NCBI GenBank assembly: GCA_016932995.1
Contig: JAFGBU010000010.1
Location: 172,523-236,522, forward strand
Origin: Desulfovibrionaceae bacterium
GTDB taxonomy: Bacteria > Desulfobacterota > Desulfovibrionia > Desulfovibrionales > Desulfovibrionaceae
Direction: 5' to 3'
DNA length: 64,000 nt
This document shows positions 43,523 through 51,851 of this stretch, piece by piece. A program made the translations under genes and the position numbers. The notes under the pieces were generated by a model. It saw only the letters and a program-made list of their open reading frames with translations, had not been told where the DNA came from and searched no databases. How positions within the stretch are numbered: the first letter of the stretch is position 1; each line of letters begins with the position of its first letter.

Positions 43523-44434
43523 ATGAAAGAGGCGTCCAAGGAAACCGCGGGCCCCAAGGAGGGGCCGCCCCTAGACCTGGCCCCGGGCCTCAAGTGCGCC
43601 TTTTCCTCGCGCAAGACCATACGCATCGGCGCCGGGACCACGACCAAGAAGCAGGCGGTCAAGACTTACTGGTACGGCGAGCTGGCCGAAGGCGAGACCT
43701 TCAGCATGCGCCGGCTGAACAGCTCCAACCTGCCCTCGGGAAAGACCACCTCCGTGCCCAGGGAAAAGGCCCTCAAGGCCTTTTTCCCCGAGGTCGAGCG
43801 CTACCACAGGCTGGTGGAGCCGGCCATGCGCCGGCTCAACAAGTCCCTGGCCAGGGCCGACCGGCACCTGAGGCGCGGCGAGAACTTCAGCGCCGAGATG
43901 GAGTACCAGAAGGCCCTGGACATGGACGAGGAGAACGTCCGCGCCCTGTTCGGCCTGGGCCAGGTCTACCTGCGGCTCAACGACCACAAGCGCGCGGCCA
44001 AGGTCTTCAAGGACCTGGTGGCCCTGGACGCGACCTTTGAGGAGCAGCACAAGCACCTGTTCAACGCCTTCGGCATAGAGCTCAGAAAGGCCGGGCTCTA
44101 CGCCGAGGCCGTGGAGTACTACTCCAGGGCCCTGGAGTTCAGCCCCAAGGACGACCACCTGCACTTCAACAAGGCCAGGTCCTGCTTCGAGCAGGGCGAC
44201 TGGCAGGCCAGCGTGTCCGGCCTGGCCGCGTGCCTGGACCTGAACCCGGACTGCGGGCCGGGCCTGAACCTCTGCCGGTTCATGGCCGGGCTCGGAGGCG
44301 ACCCCGAGGCCTGCGCCGAGCAAGGCAAAAACCCCATGCCCGAGGGCCTGCTCAAGGACCTGGAGCAGCTCGTCGCAAGGACCCTTCGGACGCGGCAGGA
44401 CCCCCTCGCGCCCGGGGTCGAGGACCCGGGCTAG
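43523..44434 (+). CDS. Tetratricopeptide-repeat protein, paralogue of the one at 7334
   Basis: 303 residues, function unknown. It shares its whole layout with the gene at 7334-8128: IGAGTTTKKQAVKTYWYGE in place of VGTGTTTRVNKGKTYLF, then SNLPSGKTTSVPREKALKAF, then TPRs with FSAEMEYQKALDMDEENVRA and EQHKHLFNAFGIELRKAGLY. The stretch around HKHLFN..GI.LRK.GL is nearly the same in both. The start is the ATG at 43523 with GGAG upstream; a longer frame from 43436 runs through the promoter region. It is followed 50 bases later by the NCS2 permease. The pair marks a protein family with a conserved N-terminal domain of its own. Confidence 0.85.
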   Translation: MKEASKETAGPKEGPPLDLAPGLKCAFSSRKTIRIGAGTTTKKQAVKTYWYGELAEGETFSMRRLNSSNLPSGKTTSVPREKALKAFFPEVERYHRLVEPAMRRLNKSLARADRHLRRGENFSAEMEYQKALDMDEENVRALFGLGQVYLRLNDHKRAAKVFKDLVALDATFEEQHKHLFNAFGIELRKAGLYAEAVEYYSRALEFSPKDDHLHFNKARSCFEQGDWQASVSGLAACLDLNPDCGPGLNLCRFMAGLGGDPEACAEQGKNPMPEGLLKDLEQLVARTLRTRQDPLAPGVEDPG

Positions 44435-44484
44435 GGGCCGGGGGCTGTTGACGCCCTGGCCGCGAAAAAACTAAGGATGGGTGC

Positions 44485-46185
44485 ATGAGACCGCCGAACC
44501 TGATCTACGGGCTGGAGGACCGGCCGCCCCTGTGGGCCAACTTCGTCCTCGGCTTCCAGCACGTGAGCCTGGTCGCCATCTCCTTGATCCTTCCCGTGTT
44601 CATCGTCCGCCACGCCGGGGGCGGCCCGGAGCAGGCCACGTTCATGGTCAGCATGTCCATGCTCGCGGCCGGCCTGTCCGTGGTCATCCAGGCCTTCAGG
44701 GCCGGGCCGGTGGGCTCGGGCTACCTGTGCCCGGCGCTCTGCGGGCCGTCGTATCTCTCGGCCTCGCTCTTGGCCTCCTCCGTGGGCGGCCTGCCCCTGG
44801 TCCTGGGCATGACCATGTTCGCCGGCCTGGTCGAGGCGGCTTTTTCCCGCGTCCTGCATCGCCTCAGGGCCCTGTTCCCGGCCGAGGTCACCGGGACCAT
44901 CGTGTCCATGGTCGGGATCACCGTGGTCAAGATCGCGGGCCAGAACTTCCTGGGCTTGGGCCCGGACGGCCGGGTGAGCGTCGTGGAGCTCGGCCTGGCC
45001 GCCTTCACCCTGGCCTGCATGGTCGGGCTGAACGTCTGGACCAGGGGCAAGCTCAGGCTGGCCTGCATAGTCATCGGCATGGCCCTGGGCTACGCCGCGT
45101 CCTACGCGGCCGGGGTGCTGACCCCGGCGGACATGGCGGTCCTGGGCCGCGAGCCCCTGGTCTGGTTCCCCCTGACCCGGCACCCGGGCCTGGCCTTTGA
45201 CCTCGCCCTGGCCGGGCCGTTCGCCATCGCGGTCTTGTGCTCCACGTTCAAGAGCGTGGGCGATTTGACCACCTGCCAGAGGATAAACGACGTCCACTGG
45301 AAGCGGCCGGACATGCACAACGTCCGCCGGGGACTGCTGGCCGAGGCCATAGGCAGCGCCGCGTCCGGGGCCCTGGGCGGCATGGGCCAGTCCACCTCGT
45401 CCTCGAACATCGGCCTGTCCATCGCCACGGCCAGCACCAGCCGCAGCATCGCCCTGCCCACCGGGATCATCCTGGCGGTCTTGGCCTTCTGCCCCAAGCT
45501 GGCCTCGATCTTCGCCATCATGCCCCGGCCGGTCATGGGCGCGACCCTGATCTTCTCCCTGGGGTTCATGATCGTGGCCGGGATCCAGATCATCATGTCC
45601 AGGATGCTGGACAGCCGGAAGACCTTTGTCATCGGCCTGTCCATAATCTTCGGGCTGATGGTCGACCTTCTGCCCGCGGCCTTTGCCGACGCCCCGCACT
45701 GGCTCAGGCCCGTGGTCTCCTCCAGCCTGTCCGCGGCCACGGTCTGCGCCGTGCTGCTCAACCTGGTCTTCCGCATCGGGATCAGGACCCGGGCCGAGAT
45801 CGAGCTCCTGCCGGGCGAGCACTTCTCGGAGAAGATATTCGCGTTCATGGACTCCTGCGGCCGGGCCTGGGGCGCCAGGCCCGAGGTCGTCAAGCGCGCC
45901 GCCGGGGCCATGACCGAGTTCATGGAGGCCGCGGCCCACGCCCTCGACGTCTCCGGGCCGGTGCGCATGCAGGCCGCCTTTGACGAGTTCAACCTGGACG
46001 TCGCGGTGCGCTACCAGGGTCCGGCCCTGCCCCTGCCGCTCAAGCGGCCGGACATGGCCGAGGTCCTGGAGGAGCCCATGGCCTCGGCCGCCCTGGCCGG
46101 GTTTTTGATCAAGGGCCTGGCCGACCGGGTGGTCCAGTCAGAGGACGCGGCCGGCCGCCTGCTCCGCATCCACTACGACCATTGA
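44485..46185 (+). CDS. NCS2 uracil/xanthine permease with C-terminal GHKL-like domain
   Basis: 566 residues. The first 430 or so form a nucleobase-cation symporter of about 12-14 membrane segments, with the family motif in QSTSSSNIGLSIATASTSR. The last 130 residues are soluble. The pattern EVVKRAAGAMTEFMEAAAHA, then FDEFNLDVAVRYQG, then GFLIKGLADRVVQSED resembles the RsbW-type histidine-kinase-like ATPase fold. The N-box Asn is absent, so ATP binding is doubtful. An NCS2 transporter normally ends after the membrane part. The tail may sense or regulate transport. The substrate (uracil, xanthine or urate) is not decided by sequence. Confidence 0.87.
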   Translation: MRPPNLIYGLEDRPPLWANFVLGFQHVSLVAISLILPVFIVRHAGGGPEQATFMVSMSMLAAGLSVVIQAFRAGPVGSGYLCPALCGPSYLSASLLASSVGGLPLVLGMTMFAGLVEAAFSRVLHRLRALFPAEVTGTIVSMVGITVVKIAGQNFLGLGPDGRVSVVELGLAAFTLACMVGLNVWTRGKLRLACIVIGMALGYAASYAAGVLTPADMAVLGREPLVWFPLTRHPGLAFDLALAGPFAIAVLCSTFKSVGDLTTCQRINDVHWKRPDMHNVRRGLLAEAIGSAASGALGGMGQSTSSSNIGLSIATASTSRSIALPTGIILAVLAFCPKLASIFAIMPRPVMGATLIFSLGFMIVAGIQIIMSRMLDSRKTFVIGLSIIFGLMVDLLPAAFADAPHWLRPVVSSSLSAATVCAVLLNLVFRIGIRTRAEIELLPGEHFSEKIFAFMDSCGRAWGARPEVVKRAAGAMTEFMEAAAHALDVSGPVRMQAAFDEFNLDVAVRYQGPALPLPLKRPDMAEVLEEPMASAALAGFLIKGLADRVVQSEDAAGRLLRIHYDH

Positions 46186-46203
46186 TCCGGGACTTGCCCG
46201 GTC

Positions 46204-46782
46204 TCAGCTCAAGAACCCGGCCAGGCCCCGGCGCACGAGCATGACCGCGAAGGCGGCCAGGACGAGGGAGGCGATCTTGGACAGCACCCTGGCCCCGGAG
46301 TTGCCCAGGAGCCGGAGCAGGAGCGCGGAGAACACGAGCGTCGCGCAGGTCGTGAGCATGACCGCGGACAGGGCCAGGGCCGGGGTCCAGAACCCGTGCC
46401 CGCCCCTGAGAAGGATCACCGCGGTCAGGAGCCCGGGCCCGGCGATGAGCGGCACGCCCAGCGGGACCGCGCCCGGCCGCTCGACGCCGGCCCCGGCCGG
46501 GGCCGGCTCGCTGCCCACCAGGTCGCGCAGGGCGATGACGAAGAGCAGCGCCCCGCCCGCGACCATGATGTCCTGGACGCGGATGCCGATGAAGCCCAGA
46601 AGCTCGGGCCCGACGGCCAAAAAGACCACGGCCGCGGCCCAGGCCGTGGCCACCGAGGCGTAGACCGCGCGCCTGAACGCGGCCTGGTCCAGGCCCCGGG
46701 TCAGGCCCAGGAACACGGGCATGATCCCGATCGGGTCCACGGCCACGAACAGGGGCACGAAACAGACCCAGAAGGCCTTCAT
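46204..46782 (-). CDS. MarC-family integral membrane protein
   Basis: 192 residues with six hydrophobic segments and the family features FVAVDPIGIMPVFLGLT near the N-terminus and PLIAGPGLLTAVIL in the middle. MarC/UPF0056 proteins are predicted transporters of unknown substrate; the old link to antibiotic resistance was not upheld. The start has GGAGGGATC before the ATG. It lies 48 bases after nrdJ on the same strand and convergent with the permease. Confidence 0.9.
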   Translation of the reverse strand: MKAFWVCFVPLFVAVDPIGIMPVFLGLTRGLDQAAFRRAVYASVATAWAAAVVFLAVGPELLGFIGIRVQDIMVAGGALLFVIALRDLVGSEPAPAGAGVERPGAVPLGVPLIAGPGLLTAVILLRGGHGFWTPALALSAVMLTTCATLVFSALLLRLLGNSGARVLSKIASLVLAAFAVMLVRRGLAGFLS

Positions 46783-46830
46783 GATCCCTCCGGACCAGGT
46801 CCCTTTTTCAAGCCCGACCCGCGCCGTTGC

Positions 46831-49074
46831 CTAGCCGCAGGTCGAGAACCCGCAGGCCTTGCACACATGGCAGCCCTCCTCGAAGACCAGATCCCGGCCG
46901 CACTCCGGGCAGACCTCCCTGAGCAGGGAGTTCTCGCCCGCGGCCAGGTTCTCGCCCTTGAGGTAGCGGCTCTCCAGGACCCAGGCCACGGCGTCGGGGA
47001 TGGACTGGAGCAGGTGCTTCTTCTGGAACCGGGGGTGCTCCCCGCCGATGCCCTTGAGCTGGGAGACCACCTCGCGCACCCCGACCCCGCTGCGCAGGGC
47101 CAGGGACACCAGCCTGCCGATGGCCTCGGCCTTGGCGGTTATGGACCGGCCGGACTTGCCGATGGTGGCGAAGACCTCGAAGGGCTTGCCCTCGACCTCG
47201 TTGATGGTCAGGTACAGGGCGCCCAGGCCGGTGTCCACCTTCTGGGTGAAGCCGTAGACCAGGTCCGGCCGCTGCCTGACCTTGGAGGCCTTCTTGACCG
47301 CCTCTTCCCCGGCCGCGGCCCCGGCGTTCAGCACCTGGCTGGTCCTGCACCCGTCGCGGTACACGGTCACGCCCTTGCAGCCCAATTCGTAGGCCTTCCA
47401 GTAGATGTCCCGGATTTCCTCCTGGGTGGCCTGGTTGGGCAGGTTCACGGTCTTGGACACCGCGTTGTCCGTGAACTTCTGGAACGCGGCCTGCATCCTC
47501 AGGTGCCAGACGGGCTTGATGTCCATTGCCGTGACGAAGGTCCGCCTGAGCTCCTTGGGCAGGTGCTTGAGGTCCTTGACGCTGCCCGTCCTGGAGACCT
47601 CGTCCATGAGCTTCTGGCTGTGGGCCTTGGCGGCCTTGAGCGCGGCCTCGAAGTGCGGGTTGACCTCGAGGAGCCTGTCGTTGTCCATGACCTTGCGCAC
47701 GAAGCTCAGGGCGAAGAGCGGCTCGATGCCGCTGGAGCAGCCCGCGATGATCGACAGGGTCCCGGTGGGCGCGATGGTCGTGACCGTGGCGTTGCGGTAC
47801 GGGCCCAGGTTGCGCTTGGCAAAGACCGAGTCCGGGTAGGCCGGGAACGGGCCGCGCTCCTTGGCCAGGGCCTTGGACGCGCTGCGCGCCTCGGCGTTGA
47901 AGAACTCCATTAGTTTTTCGGCCAGCTTGATCGCCTGCTCCGAGTCGTAGGGCACGCCGAGCTGGAAGAGCAGGTCGGCCCAGCCCATGACCCCGAGCCC
48001 GATCTTGCGGGTCTTGGCGGCCATGTCGTTGATCTGGGGCAGGGGGTAGCGCGAGGCGTCGATGACGTTGTCCAAAAAGCGCACGGCCAGGTGGATGTCC
48101 TGCCTGAGCCGGTCCCAGGCCACGCCCGGCGCGGGCTTGGTCTTGGCCGCGGGGTCGTGGTACAGGCCCAGGTTGATCGACCCCAGGTTGCAGGCCTCGA
48201 AGGGCAGCAGGGGCTGCTCCCCGCAGGGGTTGGTGGACTCGATCTCGCCCAGGTCCGGGGTCGGGTTGTCCCGGTTGATCCGGTCCAGGAACACCACGCC
48301 CGGGTCCCCGCACTCCCAGGCCTTGCGCGCCAGGAGCTCGAAGACCTCCCTGGCCTTGAGCCGGTCCTTTTCCCTGCCCGTGTGCGGGGCGATCAGGGCG
48401 TAGTCCCGGTCCTTTTCCACCGCGCGCATGAACTCCTCGGTCAGGGCCACGGACAGGTTGAAGTTGTTCAGCTCGCCCTCGCGCTCCTTGGCCCGGATGA
48501 AGAGCAGGATGTCCGGGTGGTCCACGCGCAGGATGGCCATGTTCGCCCCGCGCCTGGTCCCGCCCTGCTTGACCTGCTCGGTGGCGGTGTTGAATATCTT
48601 GAGGAAGGACAGGGGCCCGGAGGCGATGCCCCCGGTGGACCCGACCCGGCTGTCCTTGGGCCTGAGCCTTGAGAACGAGAACCCGGTGCCGCCCCCGGAC
48701 TTGTGGATCAGGGCGGCGTGCTTGACCGCGTCGAAGATGCCCTCCATGGAGTCCTCGATCGGGAGCACGAAGCAGGCGGCCAGCTGTCCGAGGTCCGTGC
48801 CCGCGTTCATGAGCGTGGGCGAGTTGGGCAGAAAGGCGAACGAGGTCATGAACTCGTAGAACCGGCGGGCCAGCTTGGCCGGGGAGAGGGGCGAGGCCCC
48901 GTACTTGGCCTCCTCCGCGGCCACGGCCGCGGCCACCCGCCAGAACATCTCCCTGGCCGTCTCCTTGGGCCTGCCCTGGCCGTCCTTGCGCAGGTAGCGC
49001 CGGGTCAGGACCGTGGCCGTGTTCTCGTTGAGCGCGGGCTCGGGGAGGTCGGCCGGGGTCTTGGGCTTGGTCAT
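46831..49074 (-). CDS. nrdJ: Adenosylcobalamin-dependent ribonucleotide reductase (class II)
   Basis: 747 residues. Makes deoxyribonucleotides with a B12-derived radical, usable without oxygen. The substrate-site motif is ESTNPCGEQPLLPFEACNLG, and radical and active-site residues lie in the ten-stranded barrel (TEQVKQGGTRRGANMAIL, TTIAPTGTLSIIAGCSSG). The C-terminus holds a TSCPase-like domain and a last zinc-ribbon-like cysteine set (CPECGRDLVFEEGCHVCKACG), which probably carries the reducing thiols. The start is the ATG at 49074. No cobalamin riboswitch could be recognised in the 221 bases upstream. Confidence 0.95.
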   Translation of the reverse strand: MTKPKTPADLPEPALNENTATVLTRRYLRKDGQGRPKETAREMFWRVAAAVAAEEAKYGASPLSPAKLARRFYEFMTSFAFLPNSPTLMNAGTDLGQLAACFVLPIEDSMEGIFDAVKHAALIHKSGGGTGFSFSRLRPKDSRVGSTGGIASGPLSFLKIFNTATEQVKQGGTRRGANMAILRVDHPDILLFIRAKEREGELNNFNLSVALTEEFMRAVEKDRDYALIAPHTGREKDRLKAREVFELLARKAWECGDPGVVFLDRINRDNPTPDLGEIESTNPCGEQPLLPFEACNLGSINLGLYHDPAAKTKPAPGVAWDRLRQDIHLAVRFLDNVIDASRYPLPQINDMAAKTRKIGLGVMGWADLLFQLGVPYDSEQAIKLAEKLMEFFNAEARSASKALAKERGPFPAYPDSVFAKRNLGPYRNATVTTIAPTGTLSIIAGCSSGIEPLFALSFVRKVMDNDRLLEVNPHFEAALKAAKAHSQKLMDEVSRTGSVKDLKHLPKELRRTFVTAMDIKPVWHLRMQAAFQKFTDNAVSKTVNLPNQATQEEIRDIYWKAYELGCKGVTVYRDGCRTSQVLNAGAAAGEEAVKKASKVRQRPDLVYGFTQKVDTGLGALYLTINEVEGKPFEVFATIGKSGRSITAKAEAIGRLVSLALRSGVGVREVVSQLKGIGGEHPRFQKKHLLQSIPDAVAWVLESRYLKGENLAAGENSLLREVCPECGRDLVFEEGCHVCKACGFSTCG

Positions 49075-49200
49075 GGCTGAGCCTTTGTTTTTTTGGTTGA
49101 ACCCTGGCCCCGGGCCTGGGGCGCGGCCGCAGGGTCCGTATTTTTCAAGATACCGGATTCGCCCGGCCAAGGCCAGGGGAATGTCCGGGCCGAGGCCGCG

Positions 49201-49230
49201 GCGAGTTTGCCTGCCGCGAGTTTACCTCCC
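49201..49230. repeat. Two tandem 15-base repeats between nrdJ and the aminotransferase
   Basis: GCGAGTTTGCCTGCC is followed directly by GCGAGTTTACCTCCC, matching at 13 of 15 positions, in the divergent gap of nrdJ and the aminotransferase. A paired site of this kind could bind a regulator side by side on the helix (about 1.4 turns apart). No known binding motif matches. Confidence 0.4.
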
Positions 49231-49295
49231 ATGGGAATTGCACTACAAGGGGCCGAGGTCCGCAAAGGGGAAACGCCAGGTTCAAAGGGGAGCGC

Positions 49296-50468
49296 ATGCG
49301 CATCGCGGAGAGACTGCTCAGGATAAGGCCCTCGGCCACGCTTGCGATCAACGCCAGGGCCCAGGATCTGAGGGCCGAGGGCCGGGAGATCATCAGCCTG
49401 GCCGTGGGCGAGCCGGACTTTGCCACCCCGGCCCATGTCTGCCTTGCGGCCAAAAAGGCCCTGGACCAGGGCCTGACCCGGTACACCCCGGTGCCCGGCG
49501 TCCCCGAGCTGCGCGCGGCCGCGGCCGGCTACTACCGAAGGTTCTACAGCGCGGCCGCCGGACCCGAGCACATCATCGTCTCCAACGGCGGCAAGCAGGT
49601 CCTCTACAACCTGTGCATGGCCCTGCTCAACCCCGGCGACCAGGTCCTGATCCCGGCCCCGTACTGGGTCAGCTATCCGGACATGGTCATGCTCGCCGGG
49701 GCCGACCCGGTGATCGTGCCCAGCGCCCCGGAGAACTCCTTTCTGATCGGGCCGCGCGACCTGGAGGCCGCCTGCACGCCCAGGACCAGGCTCCTGATCC
49801 TGAACACCCCGTCCAACCCCACGGGCTGCCACTACGACCAGGCCCGGCTGGAGGAGATCGCGGACTGGGCCCGCGGCCGGGGCGTGTTCGTGATCTCGGA
49901 CGAGGTCTACGACCGGCTGGTCTACGAGCCGGCCGAGCCGGCCAGCCTCTCGGGGTTCTGGAGCCGTTGGCCCGGCGACGCGGTCGTGGTCGGGGCCCTG
50001 TCCAAGAGCTTCTGCATGACCGGCTGGCGGGTCGGCTTCGCCCTGGCCCACGAGGACCTGGTCAGGGCCATGTGCAAGGTCCAGGGCCAGAGCACCTCGA
50101 ACGTCAACTCCGTGGCCCAGTGGGCGGCCGTGGCCGCCTTGAACGGCCCCTGGGACCTGGTCGAGGACATGAAGGCCGCGTTCGTGCGCCGCCGCGACCT
50201 GGCGCACAAGGCGGTAACCTCCTGGGGCGCGCCCTGTCCCAAGCCGGACGGGGCCTTCTACCTGTTCCCGGTCGTGGACCGCTTCTTCTCCCCGGACGCC
50301 CCGGACTCCACGGCCCTGTGCGCCAGGATCCTGGACCGGGCCGGGGTCGCCCTGGTGCCGGGCGCGGCCTTTGGCGACGACCGCTGCCTGCGTATTTCCT
50401 ACGCCGTGGCCGACGCGGCGCTCGAACAGGCCCTGGAACGGATCGCAGGGGTCCTGAAGGGCCTTTGA
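49296..50468 (+). CDS. Pyridoxal-phosphate aminotransferase, class I (aspartate aminotransferase-like)
   Basis: 390 residues. The PLP lysine is in GALSKSFCMTGWRVGFA, the cofactor Asp/Tyr are in FVISDEVYDRLVYE, and the substrate Arg is in CLRISYAVAD. NTPSNPTG is the usual loop. This is the Ib subgroup that includes aspartate and aromatic aminotransferases, so the exact amino acid is open. The start has AAGGGGAGC upstream. It precedes pgi by 37 bases, in the same direction. Confidence 0.9.
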   Translation: MRIAERLLRIRPSATLAINARAQDLRAEGREIISLAVGEPDFATPAHVCLAAKKALDQGLTRYTPVPGVPELRAAAAGYYRRFYSAAAGPEHIIVSNGGKQVLYNLCMALLNPGDQVLIPAPYWVSYPDMVMLAGADPVIVPSAPENSFLIGPRDLEAACTPRTRLLILNTPSNPTGCHYDQARLEEIADWARGRGVFVISDEVYDRLVYEPAEPASLSGFWSRWPGDAVVVGALSKSFCMTGWRVGFALAHEDLVRAMCKVQGQSTSNVNSVAQWAAVAALNGPWDLVEDMKAAFVRRRDLAHKAVTSWGAPCPKPDGAFYLFPVVDRFFSPDAPDSTALCARILDRAGVALVPGAAFGDDRCLRISYAVADAALEQALERIAGVLKGL

Positions 50469-50505
50469 GCCGATCGGCCGCAACAAGAACCAAAAGGAGC
50501 AAGCC

Positions 50506-51849
50506 ATGAGCGCCGACATCCTGGACTGGACCAACGCCGGACTTGGGGACCTCGACACCGCGGCCTACCGGGCCCGGGCGGCCGAGATGGCCGACCGGCT
50601 CAAGACCGAGGTCGGGGCGGGCAGGCTGCCCTTTCTGGGCCTGGGCTACTGGCCGAAGCTCGACAAGGACCTGGGGGCCATGGCCGGCTGGCTGACCGGG
50701 TTCGAGCACATGCTGCTTCTGGGCATCGGCGGCTCGGCCCTTGGAGCGCGGGCCCTGCAAAAGGCCTTTTTCCCGGCCCAGGACCAGCCCGGCCACAACG
50801 GGCCCTGGCTGTGGATCGCGGACAACGTGGACGCGCGCAGCATCGAGGCCTGCATGGCCAAGCTGCCGCCCGAAAAGACCGTGGTCGTGGTGGTCAGCAA
50901 GTCCGGGGGGACCATCGAGACCGTGGGCCAGTACTTCATCGTCCGCAACTGGCTCAAGGCCCGCCTGGGCGCGTCCTGGAAGGACCACGCCCTGTTCGTC
51001 ACCGACCAGAAGATAGGTTTTCTGCGCCGCGAGGCCGCCTCCCTGGGCATAAGGACCCTGGCCGTGCCGGACAACCTGGGCGGCAGGTACTCGGTGCTCT
51101 CGGCCGTGGGCCTGGCCCCGGCCCTGTTCATGGGCCTCGACCCCGCCCGCCTGGTCAAGGGCGCGGCCGAGGTCGCCGGGCCCCTGGCCTCGGCCGGGCT
51201 GGACGCAGAGGCCCTGTCCGGGCACCCGGCGTTCGGCCTGGCAATCTGGGCCGCGGCGCTCATGGACAGGGGCTTTGACGAGCTGATCTTCTTCTCCTAC
51301 CTGCCCCTGTGGGCCTGCTTCGGGGACTGGTTCGCCCAGCTCTGGGCCGAGAGCCTGGGCAAGCAGGGCAAGGGCAGCCAGCCCATCCCGGCCGTGGGCG
51401 TCACGGACCAGCACTCGGTCAACCAGATGTTTCTGGACGGCAGGCGCAACAAGGCCTGCCTGTTCCTGACCTGCCCCTCCCTGCCCGCGGGGCCGCGCTT
51501 TCCCGAGGACCTGGCCGACGAGTTCGCCTATGTCCGGGGCAGGGACCTCGGGGACCTGCTCCAGGCCGAGGCCCTGGGCACGCGCATGGCCCTGACCACG
51601 AGCGGCGTGCCCCTGGTCGAGGTCCGCCTGGACCGCGACGGCCAGGAGGCGGCAGGCAAGCTCATGGCCCTGCTCGGCGCGGCGACCATCCTCACCGGCT
51701 GGCTCATGGACATCAACCCCCTGGACCAGCCGGCCGTGGAGCTGGGCAAGCGGCTGGCCAAGGCGCGCATGGGCGCGGCCGGCCTGGAGCGCGAAAAGGC
51801 CGACCTGGAGGCCTTTCTCTCGGCCCAAAGACAGGAGCAGGGGTTCTGA
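50506..51849 (+). CDS. pgi: Glucose-6-phosphate isomerase
   Basis: 447 residues, the length of the shorter bacterial type. Interconverts glucose 6-phosphate and fructose 6-phosphate. The two SIS-type phosphate sites are visible: LLLGIGGSALGARALQ and VVVVSKSGGTIETVGQYF. The active-site region GVTDQHSVNQMFLDG is intact. The start has AAAGGAGC upstream. The next gene, a sensor kinase, starts 2 bases after its stop. Confidence 0.95.
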   Translation: MSADILDWTNAGLGDLDTAAYRARAAEMADRLKTEVGAGRLPFLGLGYWPKLDKDLGAMAGWLTGFEHMLLLGIGGSALGARALQKAFFPAQDQPGHNGPWLWIADNVDARSIEACMAKLPPEKTVVVVVSKSGGTIETVGQYFIVRNWLKARLGASWKDHALFVTDQKIGFLRREAASLGIRTLAVPDNLGGRYSVLSAVGLAPALFMGLDPARLVKGAAEVAGPLASAGLDAEALSGHPAFGLAIWAAALMDRGFDELIFFSYLPLWACFGDWFAQLWAESLGKQGKGSQPIPAVGVTDQHSVNQMFLDGRRNKACLFLTCPSLPAGPRFPEDLADEFAYVRGRDLGDLLQAEALGTRMALTTSGVPLVEVRLDRDGQEAAGKLMALLGAATILTGWLMDINPLDQPAVELGKRLAKARMGAAGLEREKADLEAFLSAQRQEQGF

Positions 51850-51851
51850 CC

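Noticed and set aside
49075..49295. Cobalamin riboswitch upstream of nrdJ
   Set aside because: No B12-box-like GCCACTG or the expected long fold could be recognised by eye; a covariance scan would decide.
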